Shown here: positions 48,661 through 58,930 of the stretch, in pieces
Layout: every line of letters starts with the position of its first letter
How positions within the stretch are numbered: position 1 is the stretch's first letter
NCBI GenBank assembly: GCA_947034885.2
Contig: OX344752.2
Span: forward strand, 10,664,001 to 10,728,000
Length of the DNA stretch: 64,000 bases
Source: Thuidium tamariscinum
Lineage: Eukaryota > Streptophyta > Bryopsida > Hypnales > Thuidiaceae
Reading direction: 5' to 3'
The notes under the pieces: model-generated
Databases searched by the model: none
The model's input: the letters and a program-made list of their open reading frames with translations, nothing else
What the model was told of the DNA's origin: nothing
Position numbers and translations under genes: made by a program

Positions 48661-49489
48661 TCCATCCGAAGTAAGGGCAGGCCTTCCAGTACTGTGGAAA
48701 CGTTGCTTTTAAATACCCAACTAAGCAAAGCATCAAAGTGGATGAGGTTGATAATGTCTTTAACGATTTATTGAATTTTTTTTTTTTTTTTTTTTGAAAA
48801 GTTGGTTAAAAATTTTATGTATGGTCCATTATTTCTGAAGTGCTCAAAGAAACAAAAAAATATATAATTAAATTTAGGTTCTTAGATTGTGATGAAGTCA
48901 ATTATACAATTTTTTGGCTTTGAAATATGAGTAGTACATCATCATAAGATATAATAATTGCTATATTGTGAACTAGTACTCTCTAGGGTTTTAATTGCAA
49001 CAATGAGTTTTAACAAACAAACAATAGAGAAATAATTGATATTTATTGGAATTTCATGAAGAACTTGGGTCAAATATTTCACCAAATTTATATTCCACTG
49101 TCCTATGCAATACACCCTAAACCCTAAAGTAGTACGGATGAAAATGTAAAATAGCGCTATAGAACAAGGATTGGCCTTAGCATTTAAAATATACCTAAAG
49201 TTTCTACAATTTCATGCAAGGGAAAAAAAATTGAAAGTGCACTATCACATTGGGCTTACAGTTTCTGCAAAATGTTTTAAATCATGCAACATGAGGAGTC
49301 CAAAAACTAAAAAAATAGCGCAAAGCACTCCATGTTGACGAAAAAATGGGGTGCGTAGTGTGTACCAAGACAAATGGTGTAGGTAAAGCAAAGTGTTTTA
49401 GAGAACAAAACATGAGGTGTCCAAGTGCAAAGAATTTTTAAAAAGCAAGAAATTCTACACAACTAGAAAAGTGGATCCCCCCCCCCCCC
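48661..49489. other. Spacer between gene C leader and right terminal repeat
   Basis: Includes a T-run of about 20 (48778-48797), a telomere-like ACCCTAAACCCTAAAG (49118) and the first minisatellite units from about 49290. No gene. Confidence 0.5.
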
Positions 49490-50751
49490 CAAATGGTGTG
49501 TGTAGAGTGTACCGAAACACTAAAGTTTCGATGAAGCAAAATGTTATAAAGAGCACAATAGAAGGTGACCCAAACCCATTAAATTTGCCTAAAGCACAAA
49601 ACGTCCACTAAGGAAAGTGGATGAAGGAAAAAAATAGGATGTGCAATTGTATACGAGAAGATAACGGTTTAGATAAAGCAAAATGTCTTCAAGAACAAAA
49701 AATGAGGTGCCCATAAACACCAAAAATGAATAAACCACATAATTTAGCGCAAAGGGAAATAGATAAATAAAAAAAATGGGGTGTGTAGTATGTACCAAGA
49801 CATTAAAATTTCATCCCGCTACATGTCTTAAAAACCGAAACATAAGGTGACTACAAATCCAAGAATTTTCGAAAACCCCTAAACCTAGCACATAGGAAAA
49901 TAGATGGATAAAAAAAATGGGGTGTGTAGTGCGTTCCCAAATATTACAATTTCAATGAAGCAAAATGTTTAGAAGAGCAAAACATAAGGTGGCTACAACC
50001 CCAAAAATTGGCCTAAGCCCCTAGACCTTGCCCAAAGAGAAGTGGATGCATTCTTTTATTGGGTGAATCGCATGACAGATAAAAACATATGCGTGTGCAT
50101 TTAAATATTTATGTATATATGTGAAAATTTATCTCTATATAATTCTAAATGTAATAAAAAAAATTTATATATGTCTCTCCAAATGTTTGATGGGTTTAGG
50201 GTATTGACACCTTTTTCCAAACATTGTATGCAAGAAGAATGGTTTCAGTATAATTTATGAATAAATTTAGTACTTAACGGGACAAAATTTTTAATTTTTT
50301 AAAGTAAACATGTAGACCGTAGCAAGCAAAAATATGAGCCGACCAAAACCGTTGCCTATAGACCAACTGACTACAGTGAAACACTGGAATGAGCATCAGT
50401 GCTGAATTCGTGATGAAAAAACAAGCAGGCATGGGCATGGGCATACATGTGCATGATAGGGCATGGTTCACCCCCATGCTAGGCCCCTCCAGCCCTTCCC
50501 ACGGCAGGTTCAGTGGAGAACCGCCTGTGTTAGTCCCTGCCAGAACACTGGGACTGAAACGGTACATTTTTCCTTTGGGCAGCAGGGTTTTACTTCTACC
50601 GCGGGCAGGTCAGATAGTAATTACAGGTGTGCACCTGCGTGTCAGTCGGGAACAATTTCTGACTCCGGCACACAAAGCTGTAAACTGTGAAGCAATTAAG
50701 GACCCAGTTCATAATGAGCCGCTATAAGGAGGGTGAGAAATAGTGTACACC
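49490..50751 (-). repeat. Right terminal inverted repeat of the giant MULE
   Basis: Inverted copy of the left repeat without the hAT insertion and without the 620-bp segment. A C-run of 12-14 (about 49479-49492) marks its inner side. The outer end is AGTGTACACC at 50742-50751. The 112-codon frame at 50389-50727 is mirrored at 16492-16830; since it exists only as part of the repeat I do not call it a gene. Confidence 0.85.
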
Positions 50752-50760
50752 TTTTTTATT
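50752..50760. repeat. 9-bp target-site duplication, right copy
   Basis: TTTTTTATT, identical to 16459-16467 and immediately after the right end. Confidence 0.8.
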
Positions 50761-51010
50761 GAGGTTTGAAGGTTCATGATTTCTTGGAGAAAGAGCCAAT
50801 AAGGCTTGGTGGTGAAGGGGTTGGAAATACCTTTAAAAGCTTCTATGTGCATGAAATGGTAAATCACTTTGGAGTAACTATTGCTACATAGTAATTTAGA
50901 TGCTGCTTTTAATGAGAATGAAGTGGGATATAATGTGGAACTAGGAGGAATCTCCGAATCTCTCAAATAATACCTGTTACAGCTAGGTTAATAACTGTCC
51001 ACCTTGCTCA
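50761..51010. other. Flank between the MULE and the hAT promoter array
   Basis: Ordinary AT-rich sequence. I looked for an hAT left end (CAGGGTTG) here and found none. Confidence 0.5.
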
Positions 51011-51019
51011 GGCCAGCTG

Positions 51020-51600
51020 GTCCTGTAAGGCGACCGCGTGTACAACAACCGCGCTTTCCAAAAATTGAAAACCTGCAAAGGTGCGACCGCGGGTCAGGGG
51101 CGACCTCAGGTGCCAGAATTGCCGCCCGCCACCTCCATGCGCGGTCGCCCGTTCGGGGAGTGCGACCGCGCTTGGGGCGACCGCGGGTCAGGGGCGACCT
51201 CGGGTGCCAGAACTGCTGCCCGACACCTCCAAGCGCGGTCGCCCGTCCATGCGCGGTCGCCCGACCGGGGAGTGCGACCGCGCTTGGGGCGACCGCGGGT
51301 CAGGGGCGACCTTCGGTGCCAGAACCTAAACTGCCACCTCCATGCGCGGTCGCCCGTCCGGGGAGTGCGACCGCGCTTGGGGCGATCGCGGGTCATTTTT
51401 TGCAGTTCCTCACCCTGTCCCGCGGTCGCCCTTCCACGCGCGATCGCCCTCGTACGTGCGGTCGTCCTTGCAGGCGCCGTCGCCCCCATTACCCGCGGTC
51501 GCCCTGTTCACCCGAAGTCGCCCTGTACCCGCAGTCGCCCCTGTGGCAACAGAGTATAAAGCTGCAGCTGAAACACTGAGGGATTACCTTGCTTCAGTGA
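51020..51600 (+). promoter_or_regulatory. CGCGGTCGCC promoter array of the hAT transposase, copy 4
   Basis: About 20 units, in both orientations at 51030-51390 (GGGGCGACCGCGGGTCAGGG alternating with ATGCGCGGTCGCCCGTC) and in one orientation at 51419-51540. A TATAAAG box follows at 51554-51560 and GAAACACTG at 51570. The transposase frame begins about 220 bp downstream of the TATA box. Three higher-order units of about 110-120 bp (starting about 51075, 51170 and 51285) are visible. Confidence 0.6.
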
Positions 51601-51787
51601 TTAGACTCTAGCCTTGAACCTTCGAAAGAGGCTTCTTGCGGATGTTTTGGTTCATTGGAGGGCAAGAGCCTTGCTTTGAGGGGGTTTAAAAACCCTCTCA
51701 CAGTAGGTAGCATTGTCATAACTTTTTCCTCGTTACTGGATTCTTGGATCGATTTTTTGGGGGTGAAACTCATTGTGGATTCACACC

Positions 51788-54700
51788 ATGGTTGTCCCAG
51801 GTGGTGGTCAAGGTCGGCCCGATACGCGTAGGGCTACAAAAGATTGGGACCCTTGGCTTATACCATGCGTTCCAAATGATCAATCATCCTATTCTCGGAA
51901 ATGTATGTTTTGCGGGTGGAGCAAAGTCTTTGTGCGGAAAAGGGCATTTAGTCACTTTGGATATGGTGGCTCGGCAACAGCAGAACGTTGTCCAAAAATC
52001 CCTAGAAGTGCACGTGAAAAGTTTATGACTTGCGGCGGAAACGTTCCAAAAGTCATGAGCTTTGAAGAATTGTTTGAAACACCATTTGTGGGCAATGAGG
52101 CCATTGGTGCGGCACAATCCCTCATTCAAGAGGTAGAGGGTGGTGAGGTGGGTGGTTCTTCAAATCCAACGGGTCCAGCCGGCCCGACAAACCCTACCCC
52201 AGATTCAGTGGATTCTACTCCAAGTACGGTTGACAGAACAGGAAGCCGCCCTGTGGTTTCTCGTCAAAGAAGTATAGATGAAGCATTACAAATAGGCTTG
52301 AGACAAAAGTTGGATGCGACGTGGGCTTCATTTTTTTATGAAGCCAATATTGCATTCAACGTCACGCGACACCCTGCATTTATAAATGCAGTGAAGGAAA
52401 CTGCAGCAGCTGGAATTTTATATCGTCCACCAGCATTCAACGCGTTGCGTACCAGGATGATTGATGTGAAGAAAGAAGTTGTCCAAAAAATGGTCAATGA
52501 CCGGACAAAGAACTCTATTGCGCAATATGGAGCAACTATTTGTTCAGATGGGTGGTCAAATACCAATAGGCGGCCGCTGATGAATGTGATGCTCGTTTGT
52601 CCAGCAGGGGATGTGTTTTTGGGATCAGAGGACAGTACGGGAGCGAAGAAGGACATTGCCTACACGACAGCTTTAATGTCGAAGTACATAGACAAGGCCG
52701 GTCCTTCAAATATTGTGCAATTGTGTACAGACAATGCTTCAGTAATGATTGGAACTATGTCATGTTTGTTACTGAAATATCCCCACATGTACAAACAAGG
52801 GTGTGCGGCTCACATCTTGGATTTGCTTTTGGAAGATTGGGGAAAGTCTCAAACGATGAAGGATTTGGTAAGCGAGTGTAGGACAATGGTGAAGCATATC
52901 AAGAAATACCATTTCACTATGGCTTTGTTTCGGAAACATTCTCCAAAAAAAATGCTTAGGCTACCTACTTTGACACGGTTTGCCACCAATTTCCTTATGG
53001 TAGACCGCCTGCTCGATTGCAAACAAGCTTTATAAACCGTGGTTGCAGATGACGCTTACATGACCTTCGAGTTCAGTTTGCAGAATCGGACTAATGGAGG
53101 TACCATTAGGCGCAAAGCAATGGATGTTCGGCTAAACATTCATTCTGAAAGGTTTTGGTCAAAATGCAAGAATTTCGTGTTTATGATAGAGCCAGTACTC
53201 GTTGCTCTACGACACTTTGATGACAAAAAACCAGCAATGCCAAAAGCTTGGTTGATAATGTTCGAGTTGAAGAAACACGTGTATGCTCTCAAGGATCCTC
53301 CATTTCTTTTAGACCCTGTGGTTGCAACGCGTTACGAGAAGAAATTTGAAGCTCGTTGGAAGTTAATGCGAACGGACCTCCACTATGCAGGAGCACTCTT
53401 GAATCCGTTTTTGGCAGGAGTAGAAGAAATTCAAAACGATGGGGCGGCCAAAGCAGCTTTGAATCGAGTCATACGAAAACTAGCTCCATCATTAGGAGTT
53501 TCAGTGGTCGTGGCAATGCAAGAGCTTGTCCAATTTGAGGAGAAGACAGGGCCATTTGATCCCCGAGAAGAGGTTCTCGACATCACAGAGACCAATTTAG
53601 AACCTCATCAATGGTGGAATCATGTAGGCGGCGATGCTCTTCCGAAGATTGCAAAGAGAATTCTAGGGTTGACTTGTTCAGCATCTTCATGTGAACGAAA
53701 CTGGAGCATGTATTCATTCGTGCATAGTAAAACGCGAAATCGTTTGACCACAAAGAAGGCTCAAGATTTAGTGTACATTTATGCTAACTGCCACTTGGAA
53801 CGTCAAAAGCGTGGGTACAATGCTGCTCAATTTTATGAAAGGGTCCTCGTGGATGGAGACACTGATGAAGAGAGGGACGAGCCTATGCCTTCAGGATCGG
53901 AGGACGAGGGTTATTTTGATTTTATCGAAGATAATTTAGTTCGAAGAGAAGAAGAAGATCTCTTGCGCGATCACAATGAATGGGCAGATATGGTCCCACC
54001 TCCACCAAGTCCACCGCCATATCGATATGGAAACACATTTGCAAGTGGCAATGATGCGGAAGGTGTTGATGAGGAAGAACTTTTTCGTTCTCCAAAGCGG
54101 AACCCTGATGATGCGTGGGTCGGAAATTGGGGCACAGTTTCACCACGAACTGCGGCAAGAACACCTTCTGACAACAACGAACAAGCAGATAATCAAATGC
54201 CTGCCTCAGATGTTCAAGAAACATCTCCAGTACCAACATCTCCAGTACCAACACGTATTCCTTCAAGCAGAGCAATGAATATTGGAAACATTGCACCAAT
54301 CAATGCGGGAATTGAAGCAGAAGAAGAGGTGGATCACATTGAAGAGGTTGTAGAAGAAGTAACTCCTATTTCGGTAGCAATGAATTCACCGACCATACAA
54401 ACAACGGAGGCAGCTGAGTATGATTCAGATGCGCCACTGAATACCATCCTCAACCGTAGTCGGAACGTTTCCTTGACTCGAGGTGGACATACAGGGCAGA
54501 CTACAGTCAGAAGGTCAGTCACAACTCCTTCTATAAGGGGCCGTGTGCCCAGAGGGGAAGATACAAGCCAAGGTAGAGTCAGAAGATCGGCCCCTAGTTC
54601 ATCGACAAGGACGCCTTTAGATGGAGGTCCACTATCCAGCATCAATGAAGAAGTCCCCGAGTCCGCTCCACAAGCCACCCAACCAACTCCAGTGTCTGAG

Positions 54701-55171
54701 CCAAGAGAAATATCGTTGGAAGAACGACTACGCAACAGCAACAATAGAGACAGAAGTAAAAAAAGGCGCATTAGAAGAGTAGATGAAAGGACACACAGAC
54801 ATCCGAAGCGCGCAAATCAAATTGTGGAACCTTGTAGGCTTGGGGCAGGGTGCTCCACGCAAGCGGTCCAACAATCAAGCCAATCAATAGCGGTTCAAGC
54901 AGGTCCTGAATCTGTAGTTGATGGAATTATTGATGCAACGCGTCCCACAAAACGACTAGTCCAGACTGCGATTCCTGGTGGTCAAGATATAGTTGTGCGG
55001 AATTTGACCTCGGAGGTGGAAAGAGAAATACGACCAGAACCAATAACAAGAGAAGAGGACGAGAATGACAGCTCAAGCCACGATAGCGACACAGACGCTG
55101 GTTACGCATCGCGCGAAGATACGGACCCTGATGCTGACGAAGTGCAGAACGATTCAGATTTTTGTTTGTAA
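51788..55171 (+). pseudogene. hAT-type transposase, full length with one in-frame TAA
   Basis: One frame runs from 51773 to 55171, broken only by TAA at 53033-53035 (CAA to TAA would be a single C-to-T change). I take ATG 51788 as start; 51773 is possible. Order: a BED-like finger (CMFC...HFG...C, about residues 39-68 from 51788), the hAT catalytic core with CSDGWS and CTDNASVMIG, the GCAAHILDL block, and the C-terminal dimerisation region (CSASSCERNWS at about 53680). An unusually long acidic, proline/serine-rich tail of about 430 residues follows, which typical hAT transposases lack. There are no introns. The protein would be about 1128 residues. Without readthrough, the first product stops before the dimerisation domain. 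Confidence 0.85.
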
Positions 55172-56975
55172 CTAGATATTAGTCCAATTGTTTGGAAGGT
55201 AAATTAGTCCCACTGTATCTTCCAAAAATGTTTTTTTGAAAAGATTTCTAGCGGAAGTTTATAGCCTAGTAGTTTAGTACCTTACATATTGATATGTTGT
55301 AGCACCTTACTAGGCATTTTCATCGTATTTCGACATATTAACTTTGGGGTTATTTTATTATTTTCTAGCCTTTGGTTTAGTTGGTTAACCTCACAGATTT
55401 TTAACTAAGTATATTTCTACCCAAATTGCTCCAAAATTGCGTTTTGTAATACAAGTGCAATGTTTTTGAAATTTTTGTTGTCACATATGAAATGGTGAGA
55501 TATTCTTGTGGGATGGTTTCAGAAGATGTGGAGAAAATCTTCACCATGTACATTGCAAGATATTAACATTTGTACTAGCAAAACCCCTTTTTTTCCGGCA
55601 ATTGGCCAATTGCCCTTGACAAGGTGACATTAGTATAAAAAACACTCAAAATTGATGGTTATTCTTTAAACTCATATTAGAATCAAAGTGGTATGTATGC
55701 TCTACATTCTACAAATTTGTAATCATTTGGAATTGTTCAACATATGGGAGAAAAAACATTAAGTTAGAAACCAACAAAAAAATAGAAAATGCTTGAAAAT
55801 ACTAAGTTGTCAACAAATTATTTATAAAAATGACAAATGCCAATTACTTTAGTTAAAGTATTGTAAGAAACAATCTTCATCCAATGTTTCACTTTTTTTT
55901 CAAAAATATAAAAAATTGAATGGAATAAAGAATTTCAAACTTTTTTGGTAGAGTAGAGATTCTATAAGTACCCATTGACTACCCCAAACTAAAATTCCTC
56001 ATAACTTTTGACTCATGTATTGAAATGGAATGATTCAAAGGTTTACACATAGATAAAAATCTAATAAAGATATTTCAAATTTTTATTTCTTAATGTCACA
56101 ATTTCTAAAGAAGTTTTTTTTTGGTGCCCGGGCTACGCACAATTTTAAAGGAAACAACACGTCATGTCCTAACTTTTTGATCGTGTAGTCAAAAGGGATT
56201 ATATTGTTGGTCCTTTTCCCCTAAGTTGCGGGCACATGTTGTGTCAAAATTTCAAAGAAAAGAAAATTAAATTCAATAGGTAGTGAGATCCCTAGAAATG
56301 CAATTCGGGGCTTTACGGGTTAATGATTGTGTCAATTCAATTCAATACACCACAAACACAAAGGTCCTTTAGAGGCACACCCTCACACCCCTACAAGAAA
56401 AAAATTCAAAATGTATAATATATTGTTGTTATTTAAAATGAAAACTACAATGAAGTGTAGACCTGTAGTAATAATCAAGGATTGTAGTTTAAAAGGTCAC
56501 AATGCTATAAATAAACTTTGAAAATGGTAGTTATATTTTAAAACCATTCTATAAGGCAAGCTCGGTATACGCTTCAAACAAAATTAAAGTCTATTGGAAT
56601 TGTACATTATATAGGAAAAAGATTGTAGAGTACATTTTGAGAAGCGATAAATTGACCGGGGTTATGCTTGTAAAGCCCTTTCATCCCGTTTTTTTTAATC
56701 ATAAACTTTTTAGATTAGACTTGTAAACGGAGGGTTGAATGACTTCAAATCTCTTTGGCAATTTGGACACCATAGTGATTAAACATTATAATCTTTCAAT
56801 CCATAAGTGATATATGTTTTGTTCTCCTAAATGATCTCTGACATGTCTAGTTTGAATTAGAATGGTTACATTTAAAATTTTCTTTCTTAAAGCTCATCAT
56901 GAAGTAATTTTTTTCTTCACTTTAGAAATTAGAACAAATTCCTAGAAACTCCCCCAAAGGCCTTGAGCATTTAGG
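55172..56975. other. 3' non-coding region of the hAT element
   Basis: AT-rich, no gene supported. Confidence 0.5.
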
Positions 56976-56979
56976 GGTA

Positions 56980-57270
56980 AAAAACACCCGCGGTCGCCAT
57001 CAAAGATAGAGGCGTGGTCGCCCTGCACCCGAGGTCGCCCCTAACCAGAAGTCGCCCTTCTCTTGTACCCGAGGTCGCCCTATACCTGAAGTCGCCCTTC
57101 CATTGCACCCGCGGTCGCAAAAGAGACGCAGTCGCGTTGGATTTTTAACCCGCGGTCGCGCCTGAGCCCGGTACCCGCAGTCGCCTCTGCACCCGCTGTC
57201 GCCCTGAAAATCGGATGCGCGGTCGCCCTTACCAGAGACGCGGTCGCCCCACCCGTAGTCGCCCTGCCTC
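56980..57270 (+). repeat. CGCGGTCGCC array, subterminal to an hAT end
   Basis: About 14 units of ACCCGCGGTCGCC and variants (ACCCGAGGTCGCCC, ACCTGAAGTCGCCC, ATGCGCGGTCGCCC). No gene follows; an hAT terminus lies 180 bp away at 57447. Together with the 51.0-51.5 kb array this suggests subterminal repeats that may bind the transposase. Confidence 0.6.
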
Positions 57271-57447
57271 GCTTTCCACATCAGCGTGGACAGCCTGCCA
57301 CGTAGGCAAAAACTTCTTACTTCGCGGTAAAAAAATTTACCCTTGCGCGACGGGACGGGGTAGCGATAGGTTGTCTTATACGACACGCGACATCGGACGT
57401 CTAACACGACGCCGAAACCCAAAAATATGTCTAACAGAACAACCCTG
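57271..57447 (-). mobile_element. Right end of an hAT element
   Basis: The block ending GAAACCCAAAAATATGT then CTAACAGAACAACCCTG matches the right end of the 361-bp element at 16916-17276 (ACCCAAACCCAAAAATATGT then CAACCCTG). ATCTAAAA follows and would be the target duplication. I could not find the matching left end. Confidence 0.7.
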
Positions 57448-57455
57448 ATCTAAAA

Positions 57456-58930
57456 TACCATATAGTTTATTCATAGAAAGTTGGAATTATAAGTAATATA
57501 AGCCCCTTTTCTATTATCCCAAATTAAAAAATTATATAATAATAGCATGTCAAAAAAAAAAAAAAAGTAATAGCCCCCTTTAAAATAGTGGTTGGTTGCA
57601 CCTATATCCTTATTTTTTTAAGGCACTACCCCCCCAAGAGCGTGAAGGGACAACTAAGGAGAATGAGACATGAGATTGAAGACGAAGTTGTTGAAGAAAT
57701 TAGGCTTTTAGATTGAATTTAAAAGTTTCACATTCAATAGAAAACTAGGTACTGTATCCCTTTTGAAATATGTATACAATTTCTACAATCATGTATGGTT
57801 TTCATTGTTTTTAACATGGTTCCTCACTATCTATGGTGACTATATGTGTACAGTTTATAGGTTGTCTATAGAAGATAGCTCCGTCAGTTTCATGTTGTAG
57901 GTAGAGTACTGCAGTGGTAGAGGGAGGTTCATTGTAGCAGGACGGGGGTAGCCGGTTTCAAAAACTTTGATAGCCTACCAGAAAGTGACACGTGTATAAT
58001 ATTAAATAATTAATATATTTATTTGGAAAACCCCTTGTGAGTGACTATCCACTCTAAATACAACCTCCATGATCCACATCATTTAGTTGAAGGCAAGTCA
58101 TATTAGGTCTTTATTTTATTTTTTAAGGGGTAGATTGAAAAAAAATTAGTACTCCATGACAATTTAATTCACTATTTTAAGCATTGTTTTCTCTAAAACT
58201 TGATTTTGACATCTAAAATGGTTTCTATTGCTTTTGAAAACTACATAATTGAAGCTTTCCAAGCATCATTTCTAGTTTTTTTGATAAATTTTCTTAGTAC
58301 AGGAACACTCTACGCTTCAATGTTCTTCTATTCTTAGGTTTCTATGTCTTTTAAATATGTTTGTATTTGATATAAATTCCTTAATTTCTTTTCGAGAAAA
58401 TTAATGGTAAATCTCTTCAATTTTTTAGAATTCTCAAAGAAAACCTACATTGATTTATCAAAGTTACATTACTTTCTTATTGAAAATTGAAATGTTACTA
58501 GGTTGTTTCCACCCCTATAGTTGCATTGTCACCTTGGAGGACAAAATGGATTTTGAGTAAGTTCCTACAAGCTCAATTTTTGGTGAAATATTTTGAGGAT
58601 TTTCCATAAGATAGAAAAAATTATTAGCTTCGGAGACTAAAATATTTATTTCTATTAGCGTCCAAAAGTAAAAAACTTATATCATAATAAATCTAGAACT
58701 AAATTTGGTGGGGAAAAAAAATTCACAAGAACTTGAAATAAATCTTTTACAAATGAACTTTTATAGATTGCACTTTGTTTAATTAAAAAGTTTTGATTGA
58801 TTCTATTTGGGTTTGTGATGTGACAATTATGGAGCATCTTATTTTGTAGGCAAATAGAACATCTTTCAAAATAAACCAATACAAAATTTGTTTTTGAGCT
58901 CAATTTTCACATTTTTTCCAAACAAAAAGT
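57456..58930. other. AT-rich non-coding stretch
   Basis: No supported gene or repeat. Confidence 0.5.

Larger units (their letters stand above)
16833..50386. repeat. Dispersed 9-mer GAAACACTG/CAGTGTTTC, about 20 exact copies
   Basis: Exact copies, either strand, start at 16833, 20345, 23165, 23900, 24084, 25711, 25913, 29801, 29927, 33115, 34610, 35115, 38106, 38980, 41555, 41734, 43942, 45815, 46583 and 50378. The A-variant AAAACACTG/CAGTGTTTT is at 19514, 25230, 30862, 35093, 36550, 43966, 44692 and 45976. About 0.26 exact copies are expected by chance in 34.3 kb. They occur in terminal repeats, introns, leaders and exons. A few are shared by paralogues at the same coding site (20345/38106 and 24084/33115), but most are not. 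Outside the element I find one exact copy (51570). Confidence 0.85.
16468..50751. mobile_element. Giant Mutator-like element, about 34.3 kb, with long terminal inverted repeats
   Basis: The two ends are inverted copies beginning GGTGTACACTATTTCTCACC. Over the first 449 bp I count only 8 differences, all transitions (about 98 percent identity). A perfect 9-bp duplication flanks the element. Inside is a MULE transposase gene with DDE residues, a SWIM finger and AT-hooks, plus three paralogues of a zinc finger/ULP1-protease gene. ULP1-like cargo is known from plant MULEs (Kaonashi-type). All four genes are oriented away from a terminal repeat or a terminal-repeat-derived block. A 361-bp hAT relative inserted in the left repeat and a difference of about 620 bp between the two repeats are later changes. 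I infer one element that moved as a unit; a nest of smaller elements sharing ends is the alternative. Confidence 0.8.

Noticed and set aside
51038-51579. Frames of 173-191 codons upstream of the hAT transposase
   Set aside because: Same reason: they lie in the GC promoter array and change with the repeat phase.
57448-57455. ATCTAAAA as a confirmed hAT duplication
   Set aside because: No matching left end was found, so it remains only a candidate.
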